Source of the DNA: an uncultured Robinsoniella sp.
GTDB taxonomy: Bacteria > Bacillota > Clostridia > Lachnospirales > Lachnospiraceae
DNA: 64,000 bases
Reading direction: 5' to 3'
Assembly (NCBI GenBank): GCA_900540475.1
Contig: UQGG01000021.1
Coordinates: 60,831-124,830, forward strand
Below are positions 1-8,890 of this stretch, piece by piece; position 1 is the first letter of the stretch, and each line of letters begins with the position of its first letter. Both the position numbers and the translations under genes were made by a program. The notes beneath the pieces are model-generated. The model ran no database searches. It worked only from the letters and a program-made list of their open reading frames with translations, and was not told the origin of the DNA.

Positions 1-166
1 ACGAGCTGAAAGAATCGTGCGAATTCTTTTTTATGCCATAATCCTCTTTCGGGCTTCCTTCTCCCACATAGGAAATCAGGCTTCCTTTTACGTGTACTTC
101 TCCCCGCTGTACCTCAAATCCATTTGCCAGCGTTAATATCCGGGCATTGTAAAATCGTATATTCAT
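1..166 (-). CDS. Amidohydrolase, N-terminal fragment (runs off the window)
   Basis: Only the first 55 codons lie in the window. The ATG at 166 has a strong AGGGGGAG ribosome site just upstream. The visible residues (NARILTLANG, then VHVKGSLISYVGEG) have the pattern of the N-terminal beta-sandwich of cytosine deaminase/SAH deaminase-type amidohydrolases; the metal ligands lie outside the window. It is the last visible gene of an operon with a nucleoside ABC importer and purine nucleoside phosphorylase, so I infer a purine base or nucleoside deaminase. The substrate cannot be decided from this fragment. Confidence 0.6.
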   Translation of the reverse strand, partial: MNIRFYNARILTLANGFEVQRGEVHVKGSLISYVGEGSPKEDYGIKKNSHDSFSS

Positions 167-292
167 GTCAATCTCCCCCTATTCTTCATTTTTGAAATTT
201 ATCTGTTGGTCTATTTGCATTTATCGTATATTCATGTCACTCTCCCCTATTCTTCATTTATTAAATTTATCTGTTGGTTTATTTGCATTTTA
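155..292. repeat. Imperfect 69-bp tandem duplication spanning a start codon and ribosome site
   Basis: Bases 155-223 and 224-292 are two near-identical copies. Each carries the ribosome site, ATG and first four codons of the amidohydrolase read on the minus strand. In the upstream copy the frame stops after MNIR, so the mRNA would hold a four-residue leader peptide with its own ribosome site before the real start at 166. Nothing else coding is visible in 167-331. Confidence 0.85.
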
Positions 293-331
293 ATCTTTTC
301 GTATTCTTGTCCTTATATGCATGTTAGTATT

Positions 332-1291
332 TCATCGTTTCCCTTTATCATAAATCTCACCCAAAGCACGCGGCGCACGGGTTTGGCGCGAGAAAAACAC
401 TAGCAGCAGCAGGGTTAAGACATAAGGCAGAATCATCACCAGATCAGAATATGTGCCTGGCATGTTCCATACCCTGACCAGCTGGTATCCGCCCGATCTT
501 GCGAAACCAAACAGCAGACAGGCGCCCAGTGTGGGAATGATTCTCCAGTTTCCAAATATCATGGCCGCTATGGAAAGGTACCCGTATCCGGCATAAATTC
601 CCGATGAAAAGTTCGATGAAATAGAATATGCAAAGCTGATTCCCGCCACTGCTGAGAGTGCCCCGGATACTCCAACTGCCAGGAAACGCACTTTTTCCAC
701 GGAAATACCCGCGGCATCCACTGCATGTGGATTATCTCCGCAAGCCCGCAAATGCATACCAAATCCTGTTTTATATAGAATATACCATGCCAAAACCATA
801 ATTGCCAGTATAATAATTTCAAATGGATATATATCCTTGAATACTGCTCCAATCACCGGCAGCTCAGATAAAACCGGTATATGAAAGCGCCCGGATACAC
901 CCAGAACAAATTTATCAGATGGACTGGAAAAAATACTGCTGTTTATCTGTTTCGTCAGAAATGAGGTAAGTGCCATTGCCAGAATATTCATTACAACTCC
1001 GCTGATTACCTGATTTGCACGGAAACGAATGCACAAAACTGCATGAAGCATAGAATACAGAACACCGCCGATTACAGCACCTGTCAATGCAATATAAAAA
1101 GGTATCTGTGACTCCGGTGCAAAATGAGGCATGGCAAATACTGCTGCCAAAGCTCCTGAAAATGCCCCAAACCCCTGTAATCCCTCCAGCGCCAGATTGG
1201 TGATTCCACTTTTCTCACTATAAATTCCTCCGATCGCCATTACAAACAACGGCAGCGCAAATGACAGTCCATCTATGATTATCCCTTCCAT
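332..1291 (-). CDS. nupQ: Nucleoside ABC transporter permease, NupQ/YufQ type
   Basis: A polytopic inner-membrane permease of 319 residues, the usual length for the second permease of BMP-family nucleoside/guanosine importers. It has many hydrophobic helices, an early GGIYSEKSGITNLALEG segment and a conserved GDNPHAVDAAGI stretch, both typical of this branch of branched-chain amino acid-like permeases. The ATG at 1291 shares its A with the TGA stop of the upstream permease, with GGGAGG just before it, so the two are translationally coupled; a GTG three bases earlier is less well placed. With NupP it would form the channel for nucleosides brought by the BMP lipoprotein. Confidence 0.88.
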   Translation of the reverse strand: MEGIIIDGLSFALPLFVMAIGGIYSEKSGITNLALEGLQGFGAFSGALAAVFAMPHFAPESQIPFYIALTGAVIGGVLYSMLHAVLCIRFRANQVISGVVMNILAMALTSFLTKQINSSIFSSPSDKFVLGVSGRFHIPVLSELPVIGAVFKDIYPFEIIILAIMVLAWYILYKTGFGMHLRACGDNPHAVDAAGISVEKVRFLAVGVSGALSAVAGISFAYSISSNFSSGIYAGYGYLSIAAMIFGNWRIIPTLGACLLFGFARSGGYQLVRVWNMPGTYSDLVMILPYVLTLLLLVFFSRQTRAPRALGEIYDKGKR

Positions 1292-2388
1292 CACTTACCT
1301 CCCATTTTGCTTAATCGATGCGAAAAATAAGCATTGCATGCAGAAATCAGCAGAATCAGACCCGTAATTACCGAAGCGATTTCCGCCTCTACACCGGATG
1401 CCGAACTCATATAGGTACTTCCTTTACTGATGATGGAAATTAAAAATGAAGAGAAAAAGATACCAACAGACTGATTTCCTCCCAGCAGTGCAACCGCAAT
1501 TCCATCAAAACCCGCAGAGGGCAATGTTCTGGGACCAATGGAACCAAAGTAACCCAGATAATACGTGACACCAGCCAATCCTGCAAGCCCTCCGGAAATC
1601 ACCATTGCAAGTACAATATTTTTTCCCACATTCATTCCTGCATATTTGGCAGCTGTGCGGCTGGCACCAACTGCCTTTATTCCAAATCCTGCTGTCGTCT
1701 TCTGAAAGAAAAAGCGCATCCATACCACGGCTGCAACCGCCAGAATAATCCCCAGTGGAATATCAATCCTGATATTTCCTGCTTTCACATCCATCAAGGT
1801 CAGTCTCGCTGCTTTGCTCACCGGATTGGACTGACGGGAGATGGGATTTATATAAAATGTATTTATAAAAAAGCTGATTACATATTGGGCAATATAATTA
1901 ATCATTATCGTAGATACTACTTCATTAATGCCAAAGCGGTATTTTAGTCCTCCAACCAATCCTCCGATCATAGCACCGGTTATGATTCCAATTACAATGA
2001 CCAGTGGTTTAGCCACATATGCAGGCAGGTCCCCATATCCAGCCAGAACTGTGGCGAGATAGCCGGATACCAGCATCTGTCCCGATACTCCGATATTAAA
2101 AAGACCAGCTTTTAAGGCTGCGGCAACTGCCAGTGCCGAAAACAGCAGTGGGGTCCAAGCATTTAAGAAGCTGGTAAAATCCGTCAGCATATTCTTGGAA
2201 CCTGCATAACTTCCTTTTGGAAGCAGACCGCATCCCTTTAACAGATCGCCATATACCGTTACCGGACTTTTCTTTAAAATCAGCAGTATAACTCCACATA
2301 CCAGAAAGCTGAAAACAATTGAAACCACAGGGATTATAGCTGTTCCAACTCTATCCTTTTCCCTTGCGGGAACCATCTGTTTCTTCAT
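1291..2388 (-). CDS. nupP: Nucleoside ABC transporter permease, NupP/YufP type
   Basis: A 365-residue membrane protein with about eight to ten hydrophobic segments. The central GINEVVSTIMINYIAQY and ALKAGLFNIGVSGQM stretches match the first permease of BMP-type nucleoside importers. Its ATG at 2388 lies inside the end of the ATPase gene (38-nt overlap), with a GGGAGG ribosome site. It is followed by the second permease with a one-base overlap. Function is inferred from family and operon: uptake of purine nucleosides together with the neighbouring ATPase, permease and lipoprotein. Confidence 0.88.
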   Translation of the reverse strand: MKKQMVPAREKDRVGTAIIPVVSIVFSFLVCGVILLILKKSPVTVYGDLLKGCGLLPKGSYAGSKNMLTDFTSFLNAWTPLLFSALAVAAALKAGLFNIGVSGQMLVSGYLATVLAGYGDLPAYVAKPLVIVIGIITGAMIGGLVGGLKYRFGINEVVSTIMINYIAQYVISFFINTFYINPISRQSNPVSKAARLTLMDVKAGNIRIDIPLGIILAVAAVVWMRFFFQKTTAGFGIKAVGASRTAAKYAGMNVGKNIVLAMVISGGLAGLAGVTYYLGYFGSIGPRTLPSAGFDGIAVALLGGNQSVGIFFSSFLISIISKGSTYMSSASGVEAEIASVITGLILLISACNAYFSHRLSKMGGK

Positions 2389-3928
2389 TTTGCCTGCCTC
2401 CCTTCACTCCCATCATAAACTGACCAACTTCCTCTGTGCTAAGCTGATCTGCAGACGCTATCCGGTTCAGCTTTCCATTATAAATGACTCCTATGGTATC
2501 TGCCAGATTCATAATTTCCTCCAGTTCCAGAGAAATCAGCAGAATGGCTTTTCCATGGTCCCGTTCTTTCAGGATCTGACTGTGAATCCGTTCAATCGCA
2601 CCGATATCCAATCCTCTGGTAGGTTGTACAAAAATCAGCAGTGACGCATCTCTCTGAGTTTCTCTGGCTATAATTGCCTTTTGTTGATTGCCTCCGCTCA
2701 TAGTCCGCACTTTCGTCAGGCTGCCTCTGCTGAATCGGATGTCATATTTCTCAATGAGTTCTCTTGCATGGCTTCGTATCCGCAGCTGCTGCAGTACCCC
2801 TCGTTTTGAAAAAGGCTCTTTAAAATAGGATTTTAATACAAGATTATCTTCTAGGGAGAAATCTATAATCAGACCATAATTCTGTCGGTCTTCGGGAATA
2901 TAAGAAATGCCGGAGAGAACCCTGGATCTGATACCTGCTCGTGTGATATCCTCTCCATTTAGAAGAACAGCCCCCTGATGGACATGTAAAAGTCCAGCTA
3001 TCGCATCCGCTAACTCTATCTGACCATTACCGGAAACACCTGCTATGGCAAATATTTCTCCCTGGCGTATTTGAAAAGAAACGTTATTAACCACCTCAAA
3101 GCCTGTCTCATTTTTAACCGTAAGGTGATCTACCTTTAATATACATTCCTTAAAATCAGATGGTTTTTTTGGAGGCGTAAAATTAACTTCCCTTCCTACC
3201 ATTAATTTTGCCATCTGGCTGGTTGAAATTTCGGAAACGTTAAATATCCCGGTAAGTTTTCCCCTGCATAATACTGCACACCGGTCTGCCACCTGCTTGA
3301 TCTCTTCCAGTTTGTGGGTAATCAGAATGATTGTTTTTCCGTCTTCCCGCAGCCCCTTTAAAATCTTCATTAGAAATTGAATTTCCTGTGGTGTTAACAC
3401 TGCTGTAGGTTCATCAAAGATCAGGATTTCCGCCTCCCGGTAAAGCATTTTTAAGATTTCCACACGCTGCCGAACCGATACGTCTGCCGTTTCTATGATT
3501 TGCTCCGGATTTACTTTCAGTCCGTATTTTTCAGAAATACCGGCAATTTTTTCACTGGCATCCTTTTTATTGACAACCGGAATAAAACCCAGCAGATATT
3601 TTCTGGGCTCTATTCCCAGTATAATATTTTCTGTGATCGTATAATCGCTTACCAGTTTAAAATGCTGGTGCACCATCCCAATATTCAGCCGGGATGCAAA
3701 ATTAGGGGAAGAGATCACTTCCCTCTTTCCCCTGACATATATTTCCCCCTCATCAGGTTCATACATTCCAAACAACATGCTCATAAGCGTTGATTTTCCT
3801 GCTCCGTTCTCACCTAAAAGGGCAAGAATCTCGCCCTTTTTTATTTTGAGGGTTACATTTTCATTGGCTGTAATCCCGGGAAACCTTTTTGTAATATTTT
3901 TCATCTCAACGATGTATTCTGATTCCAT
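2351..3928 (-). CDS. nupO: Nucleoside ABC transporter ATPase, NupO/YufO type (two ABC domains)
   Basis: A 525-residue protein with two fused ABC ATPase domains. The first has Walker A GENGAGKST and Walker B EILIFDEPTAVL with a near-canonical signature; the second has a degenerate Walker A (GVSGNGQIE), signature MSGGNQQK and LLIFVQPTRGLD in place of the usual DEPT. Degenerate second sites are normal in RbsA/YufO-type ATPases. I chose the ATG at 3928 (MESEYIVEM), preceded by AGGA, over an in-frame TTG at 3949. It begins 5 nt after the stop of the lipoprotein gene and energises import by the two permeases. Confidence 0.9.
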   Translation of the reverse strand: MESEYIVEMKNITKRFPGITANENVTLKIKKGEILALLGENGAGKSTLMSMLFGMYEPDEGEIYVRGKREVISSPNFASRLNIGMVHQHFKLVSDYTITENIILGIEPRKYLLGFIPVVNKKDASEKIAGISEKYGLKVNPEQIIETADVSVRQRVEILKMLYREAEILIFDEPTAVLTPQEIQFLMKILKGLREDGKTIILITHKLEEIKQVADRCAVLCRGKLTGIFNVSEISTSQMAKLMVGREVNFTPPKKPSDFKECILKVDHLTVKNETGFEVVNNVSFQIRQGEIFAIAGVSGNGQIELADAIAGLLHVHQGAVLLNGEDITRAGIRSRVLSGISYIPEDRQNYGLIIDFSLEDNLVLKSYFKEPFSKRGVLQQLRIRSHARELIEKYDIRFSRGSLTKVRTMSGGNQQKAIIARETQRDASLLIFVQPTRGLDIGAIERIHSQILKERDHGKAILLISLELEEIMNLADTIGVIYNGKLNRIASADQLSTEEVGQFMMGVKGGRQNEETDGSRKGKG

Positions 3929-3933
3929 ATTCG

Positions 3934-5259
3934 TTAATCCTGCTGGCAACGAGCCAAAGCCAAGCTTGCTTGGTCCTGACGGCTGACGGGAGGGTTAAAG
4001 CCCCCGCAGCTCACTGTACTGTAAATTTGATGACCCATTGTTTGCATCGTGGTCTTTGACGTCAACCCTGGGAAATCATCCGGTGTGATGTTATTAAAAT
4101 TCGCTGCCGGAATGATATCACCACTTTGTATCCCTGCATAAGCTTTATCTAGCTTTGCAACGGAATCCTCAGAGAGCTGATTTCTTCCTGCTTCTTTCAC
4201 ATATCCTGTTGAATCAGTATCGGCTTTCATCACGAAATTTCCGCCTTTAAAATTGCCCTTTGCAATGTTCTCCAGCTGTTTCTCTACGTTTTTCCCCATG
4301 ACTTTTACTGCAGAAGTGAGTACAATGTTTTCACTTCCCTTTGCACCCAGATCATACTGGTCCGTGTCACAGCCTATTACTTTTACATCATTTGCTTCTT
4401 TTGCTGCCGTAAAAACGCCCGTTCCGGAATCTCCGGCAACTACAAAGAGGATGTCACATCCTTCTTTAATCAATGCATTTCCAATCACTTTTCCGGTAGC
4501 CTGGTCAGCAAAACTGCCAATATAATTTCCGCCCACATCCTGATTGGTCACATCTGTTCCGGAATAAGAGGGAAGCTCTACCAGTTCCACACCGGTATTA
4601 TATTGCTGGTTTGCATAGTTTACGCCTGATTCAAATCCATACTGATAATTCACATTGGACGGATAAGCGATACCGCCTATAAATGCAGCCTTCTTCGTTT
4701 TGGATTCCAAAGCCGCTGCCATTCCAGCCATAAATCCGCTTTCCTGTTCTGCAAATGTCATGGCACAGATATTTGGAAGATCTGCTTCACTGCCGTCTTC
4801 ATATGCCGGATTGGAATCAACGAGAATAAAATTTACATTAGGATTGTCTTCCGCCGTTGCTGCAATCTGCGAAAATTGAAACCCGCAGCAGACAACTACA
4901 TCATAGTCCGGAGCAATATCCGCAACTGCAGTGACTGCAGCTGCGCTGTCCCCGGAAGACTCCTGAACCGGCTTTACTGTAGCATCCGGATATTTTTCAA
5001 TAAATGACTGGATGCCGCTGTAGATATTTTGATTAAATGTTCCGTCATCCACCCCGGATCCACTTGTAACAATTGCAATTTTCAGCGCATTTTTTCCGGC
5101 TGACTCTTTTCCATCCGACTCTTTTGCTGCTGAGTCATTACCCGCTGTCTCTTTTGCCTCAGTCTGCTTTGTGTTCTCAGTATTATTATTGCTTGCACAT
5201 CCCGCAAGACCGCATCCTAATATACAAATGCAAAGAAATACAGATAGTAATTTTTTCAT
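3934..5259 (-). CDS. BMP-family nucleoside-binding lipoprotein
   Basis: A 441-residue extracellular substrate-binding lipoprotein of the BmpA/Med/PnrA family. The signal peptide ends in the lipobox L-A-G-C (lipidated Cys21), followed by an acidic/serine-rich linker to about residue 57. The body has the family pattern: IVTSGSGVDDGTFNQ at the start, VVVCCGFQF, NFILVDSNP and GCDTDQYDLG. It binds nucleosides and hands them to the NupOPQ transporter. The ribosome site is AGGAGGG. The last roughly 25 residues (from GGFNPP to RCQQD) look unlike a BMP terminus and run through a CCAAGC/GCTTGG hairpin just before nupO, so the tail may be a translated intercistronic element or the result of a frameshift. 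Confidence 0.92.
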   Translation of the reverse strand: MKKLLSVFLCICILGCGLAGCASNNNTENTKQTEAKETAGNDSAAKESDGKESAGKNALKIAIVTSGSGVDDGTFNQNIYSGIQSFIEKYPDATVKPVQESSGDSAAAVTAVADIAPDYDVVVCCGFQFSQIAATAEDNPNVNFILVDSNPAYEDGSEADLPNICAMTFAEQESGFMAGMAAALESKTKKAAFIGGIAYPSNVNYQYGFESGVNYANQQYNTGVELVELPSYSGTDVTNQDVGGNYIGSFADQATGKVIGNALIKEGCDILFVVAGDSGTGVFTAAKEANDVKVIGCDTDQYDLGAKGSENIVLTSAVKVMGKNVEKQLENIAKGNFKGGNFVMKADTDSTGYVKEAGRNQLSEDSVAKLDKAYAGIQSGDIIPAANFNNITPDDFPGLTSKTTMQTMGHQIYSTVSCGGFNPPVSRQDQASLALARCQQD

Positions 5260-5360
5260 AGTAACCCTCCTAACCAGAATCTGCAGTATCTATATTGATG
5301 CTGCTCTTTTCGATTAGTGTTCCTCACTATCTGATTTCTTATACTTTAAAATCCTTAACC

Positions 5361-5410
5361 GCAGCGTGTTTTGAAATTGCGTTCTGGCAGCTGTACGTCT
5401 ACATACGTTT
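5361..5410 (+). repeat. Dispersed intergenic repeat, copy at the pnp 3' end
   Basis: The sequence GCGTGTTTTGAAATTGCGTT followed by CTGGCAGCTGTACGTC matches other copies at 19752 and, in its first half, 17852, 42618 and 59758. It overlaps the stop codon of the phosphorylase gene (5399-5401). No coding role is seen. Confidence 0.6.
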
Positions 5411-6220
5411 AATCGCTTCTGTCACTAACTGTTTGAACAGCGGTGCCACACGGTCAGCCGTCTCCTGAACCTCACTATGGCTCAGCGGTGTCTCCGTCAT
5501 ACCGCATCCCAGATTGGATATGCAGGAAATACCGCAGATCTTCATTCCCATGTGATTCGCAGCAATTGCTTCACAGGCTGTACTCATTCCAACCGCATCC
5601 GCGCCCAGAATCCGGCACATTTTTACTTCCTGGGGAGATTCAAAATTAGGTCCTGACAATTGGATGTATACACCTTCTTTTAAATCAATCCCAAGATCTT
5701 TTGCAGTATTGCGCAGGATATCCTGAAGCTTGTGATCATAGATCTGGCTCATGTCACAGAATCTCGGACCCATTTCATCGATGTTCGGTCCTATCAGCGG
5801 AGATGGAACAAAATCGGATATCTGATCAGTGATCATCATAAAGTCACCGGCTTTAAAATCATAGTTGACACCGCCTGCCGCATTTGTTAAAAACAGGATC
5901 TCTGCTCCCATCATCTTCATCAGTCTCGCCGGAAGCACCACATCTGTCATGGGATAACCCTCATAATAATGGACTCTGCCCTGCATGGCAACAACTGGTA
6001 CTTCTCCCACATATCCAAAGATAAACCTGCCCTGATGTCCCTGCACCGTGGATACCGGGAACCCTTCAATGTCATGGTAATCCAGAACTGCTTCCACCTG
6101 GATTTCATCTGCATATCCTCCCAGTCCTGAGCCAAGAACCAAGGCTGCCCTGGGTGTGAAATTTATTTTCTGGCGAAAACTTTCGTAACATTTTAACAAT
6201 TTTTCATATACTGGATTCAT
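5399..6220 (-). CDS. punA: Purine nucleoside phosphorylase, trimeric type
   Basis: A 273-residue cytosolic enzyme that splits purine (deoxy)nucleosides with phosphate into base and (deoxy)ribose 1-phosphate. The sequence shows the trimeric PNP pattern: LGSGLGGYAD phosphate loop near residue 30, VQGHQGRF, MQGRVHYYEGY, LTNAAGGVN, then GPNFESPQEVKM and GADAVGMSTACEAI, with a terminal CGMTETPLSHSEV that holds the base-binding Asn/Thr region. Full family length. A good ribosome site (AAGGAGG) precedes the ATG. It leads the operon that also encodes a BMP lipoprotein and its ABC transporter, so imported nucleosides would be phosphorolysed here. Confidence 0.95.
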   Translation of the reverse strand: MNPVYEKLLKCYESFRQKINFTPRAALVLGSGLGGYADEIQVEAVLDYHDIEGFPVSTVQGHQGRFIFGYVGEVPVVAMQGRVHYYEGYPMTDVVLPARLMKMMGAEILFLTNAAGGVNYDFKAGDFMMITDQISDFVPSPLIGPNIDEMGPRFCDMSQIYDHKLQDILRNTAKDLGIDLKEGVYIQLSGPNFESPQEVKMCRILGADAVGMSTACEAIAANHMGMKICGISCISNLGCGMTETPLSHSEVQETADRVAPLFKQLVTEAIKRM

Positions 6221-6289
6221 GTTGTTTCCTCCTTGTTCAATTATTGCTTATTATTCACAGGTTATAAAGGTGTGTATGCCTTTGTTTCT

Positions 6290-6318
6290 ATAATAAGTTT
6301 AACCGGAGGAAAAGTCAA
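6290..6318 (-). promoter_or_regulatory. Promoter of the purine nucleoside salvage operon
   Basis: On the minus strand TTGACT (6313-6318) and TATTAT (6290-6295) are separated by 17 bp, 70 bp upstream of the phosphorylase start. No purine riboswitch pattern was found in the short leader. Confidence 0.6.
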
Positions 6319-6352
6319 TTGACATAAACGATCAGGTTAAAGCATCGGTAAT

Positions 6353-6991
6353 CTAAAACGGCAGATACTTCCACCCAATCTTATACTCACTCTTCTTCCA
6401 TGAAAATAAACTGTCATACTCATCTTCCGTCAGCACATTTTTAAGCTCTTCTTTTTCATCCTCCGGAACCACTGCATGTATGGAATCGATAAAGCAGAGG
6501 TTTGGATACAGTACACACCACCAGTTTTTCCCTTCCGCTTCTCCGATCTGTATGCGCAGCGCCTCATAATCTCCTGCCGGAAATGTAATATCACCATAGG
6601 ATTTCATTGGGAAATAGCACCAGGTAAGGCTGGCTTTAGCAGGATATGCATAGCCTTCCCTATTTATGATTTCCACTGCTTTATTTTGGATTTTATCCAT
6701 GTTTTCTTTGATACAGGTTCTTGTGGCATCGATGGAATGGGCATCTTTTAAAATTGTTTCCATGTATGCCACCACTTCATTTTTTACCTTCATTTTAAGT
6801 GCCTGATCTTCATCGGTGTCACTGTTTGCGATGACATGAAAACGTATGATTTCATCTGCAATTCCCTTCTGCAGAGATGTTTCCTGGGTCATTCTTCCCA
6901 CGAGAAACATACAGATCAGAATGCCGGCCGCGATTCCCAGACCTCCGATTACAAGATACCACTTTTGATAAAAACGATTTATTATATTCAT
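6353..6991 (-). CDS. spoIIR: Stage II sporulation protein R
   Basis: A 212-residue protein with one N-terminal membrane anchor or signal (residues 12-30). It then carries the SpoIIR hallmark RFHVIANSDTDEDQALKMKV and a later AYPAKASLTWCYFPMKSYGDITFPAG region. In Bacillus and Clostridia SpoIIR is made in the forespore under sigma-F, crosses the septum and triggers SpoIIGA to process pro-sigma-E. Length is close to the family norm. The GGAGGG ribosome site lies 11 nt before the ATG. It sits downstream of the germinant receptor operon on the same strand; I could not see a convincing sigma-F promoter in 6992-7130. Confidence 0.93.
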   Translation of the reverse strand: MNIINRFYQKWYLVIGGLGIAAGILICMFLVGRMTQETSLQKGIADEIIRFHVIANSDTDEDQALKMKVKNEVVAYMETILKDAHSIDATRTCIKENMDKIQNKAVEIINREGYAYPAKASLTWCYFPMKSYGDITFPAGDYEALRIQIGEAEGKNWWCVLYPNLCFIDSIHAVVPEDEKEELKNVLTEDEYDSLFSWKKSEYKIGWKYLPF

Positions 6992-7130
6992 AATTTTATG
7001 TACCCTCCTGTTTACTTATTATTCCACTTAATCACCTATGGCGATGGGACTTGCCAGAGCGTGTTTGACAAATGCTTTGGTACAATAAAAGTATTCACAG
7101 GTTTGAGGGTTTTAAACAAGGTTATCCACA

Positions 7131-7784
7131 TTATTTTTGAATCACATATTCCCCGTCTGCTACCGGTTTATCTTTTTTCAGGTGGACCTGTGGAATAGTG
7201 ACTTTTTCTTCATTGTTATGCCAGAAATTCAATAAATCTCCCAGTGTCTTACCTACACCCTTTTTATTCGGGTTGTTTTTAATAAGATCCTGCAGATAGG
7301 TCCCCAGAGAATCCACAGAAGAGGCGGTTTTGGTAACCAGGCTTTCTTCTCCTTCATCGTCATATACAAATATGGAAATGCTTCTTGCAAAAGTTGGATG
7401 ATTTTCAAAATAAGTCAGCATTTCCTTTCTGGTTTCCGGGTCTTCCAGCATTTCGGGTCCCAGGATAATTGCCTTTGTATGTCCGGAGTCAATATATTTA
7501 TCTACATAGGACGCATAGTCTTTCGCTGCATCCTCAATGGTTTTCCCGGTAGCGCTTTCTTCTTTCGTATCCTTTTCTTCCTGTTCGGTTTCTTCTTCTC
7601 CGCCCTTTTTCTGTCCGGTCTCTTCTCCCATATTCGGCAGGGCATATTCAATCCTGAAACCTTCTTCTTCCTTATGCACTTCCACAGCCAACGGGAAATA
7701 ACGGTCTTCCAGTTCTCTTTTAGTACACCCGGACAGGCAGAGCAGTAATGCTGCCATAGCGATTGTCACTAATAATTTTCTCAA
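7131..7784 (-). CDS. Short GerC-type germination lipoprotein (C-terminal domain missing)
   Basis: A 217-residue lipoprotein. I take the TTG at 7784 as start: it has AAAGGAGG nine bases upstream and overlaps the stop of gerB as TTGA; the longer upstream frame lacks a ribosome site. The signal peptide ends in LSGC, followed by CTKRELEDRYFPLAVEV, which is the start of Ger(x)C proteins. A highly charged insert (about residues 55-80, rich in E/K) follows. Family members are usually 350-400 residues; here the frame ends just after the GEYVI strand that normally joins the two domains. Either a truncated receptor subunit or a short variant. Confidence 0.75.
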   Translation of the reverse strand: MRKLLVTIAMAALLLCLSGCTKRELEDRYFPLAVEVHKEEEGFRIEYALPNMGEETGQKKGGEEETEQEEKDTKEESATGKTIEDAAKDYASYVDKYIDSGHTKAIILGPEMLEDPETRKEMLTYFENHPTFARSISIFVYDDEGEESLVTKTASSVDSLGTYLQDLIKNNPNKKGVGKTLGDLLNFWHNNEEKVTIPQVHLKKDKPVADGEYVIQK

Positions 7785-8872
7785 TTGCTGCGCCTCCTTT
7801 TCTCCCACTCCAGTATTGCACAGATCACGGTAAATCCTGCCATAATCGGTATCAGAAGATAGCAGTTTACGGTTAAAAAGAGTTTTTGGGCGATATCTAC
7901 ATTTTTGCACCAGAGAACACCTGCAGCGCTAAGCAGCAGCATGAAAAGGTGGTTCTGCTTTTCTTCCGGCTGCTTAAACATCTCTTTAAAAATCAGATTT
8001 AAATAGAAGATTCCCGTACTGGCCGCTACAAAAAAGCTCAGGAGAAGCAGCGCTAAAAAGATCGTATCAAACCGCTGCAGAAAGCCTCCCGGAATATCGA
8101 CATTACTTGTCAGAGTAACAACCGGCCACCTTAACGCCTTCATTCCCTGATCTCCAAACGAACCGATGCCTATAATTATTGCCGCTCCGACGCCGATTGC
8201 CGTCACCATCAGCCCCTTTAAGGTAGTCCTCAGACGCAATCCGCTTTTTTGTATAAAGGGTGCCTCAAACAGAATCAGGCTCACTCCTCCAAATGCGGCA
8301 AATACCTGAAAACTCTGCTTCAGTGTTACTGCATCAAAGGCGGCTCCCTCATAAGTAAAATATTCACTTTTGATGCCGGTGGATGCTATCACCAGAAGTA
8401 TAAGAAGGGGAATCAGCACAAAGGGATAAAGCACTTCTGCAATGCGCCCCCGCCGCTCTTTGGGATCCATGGAAGCATAGAATCCGCCCAGCAGCATTAG
8501 CATACATGGAATATTTTCGTTCAGTTCCGGAAGCATATACTGCCTGGTGACGGCACCGAATACCCGGGTGATGTAAAGCAGATTCACATACATATAGCTC
8601 CAGTAGACCAGACACAGTGCAAATGCAGCTGCCCTTCCCATACGGAGTTCCACATAACCGCCAAAGCTCCTGGTAATATAACGGCTTAGATAACAGACAA
8701 TGCAGGTATATACTGCCGTAATCCCAACTCCCAGAATCAGGCTCAATATTAAATCTTTTCCGCTTGACTGCACAATAAACCGTGGCAGCAATAAGCTTAT
8801 TTTACCAATCCAGTCCATGACTAAAAGCCTTTTCAATTGTCGTACCGAAATTTTCTGGTTATTGGAAAACAT
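7781..8872 (-). CDS. Spore germinant receptor B subunit (GerAB/GerKB family permease)
   Basis: About 363 residues with ten hydrophobic segments, the length and layout of the GerB subunit, an APC-superfamily-like membrane protein of the spore inner membrane that binds germinant with the A subunit. I prefer the ATG at 8872 (the third codon of the longest frame), because AAAGGA lies at proper spacing from it and only one base from the first ATG at 8878. It follows the A subunit gene and overlaps the lipoprotein gene by TTGA, the standard A-B-C order. The germinant cannot be predicted. Confidence 0.88.
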   Translation of the reverse strand: MFSNNQKISVRQLKRLLVMDWIGKISLLLPRFIVQSSGKDLILSLILGVGITAVYTCIVCYLSRYITRSFGGYVELRMGRAAAFALCLVYWSYMYVNLLYITRVFGAVTRQYMLPELNENIPCMLMLLGGFYASMDPKERRGRIAEVLYPFVLIPLLILLVIASTGIKSEYFTYEGAAFDAVTLKQSFQVFAAFGGVSLILFEAPFIQKSGLRLRTTLKGLMVTAIGVGAAIIIGIGSFGDQGMKALRWPVVTLTSNVDIPGGFLQRFDTIFLALLLLSFFVAASTGIFYLNLIFKEMFKQPEEKQNHLFMLLLSAAGVLWCKNVDIAQKLFLTVNCYLLIPIMAGFTVICAILEWEKRRRSN

Positions 8873-8890
8873 GAGCATTTCCTTTCTTTA

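Noticed and set aside
6221..6352. Purine riboswitch before the phosphorylase gene
   Set aside because: The leader after the promoter is only about 60 nt and lacks the conserved loops of the purine aptamer.
6992..7130. Remnant of the missing GerC domain or a sigma-F promoter for spoIIR
   Set aside because: No coding similarity and no good GYATA/GGNNANANTA pair at proper spacing.
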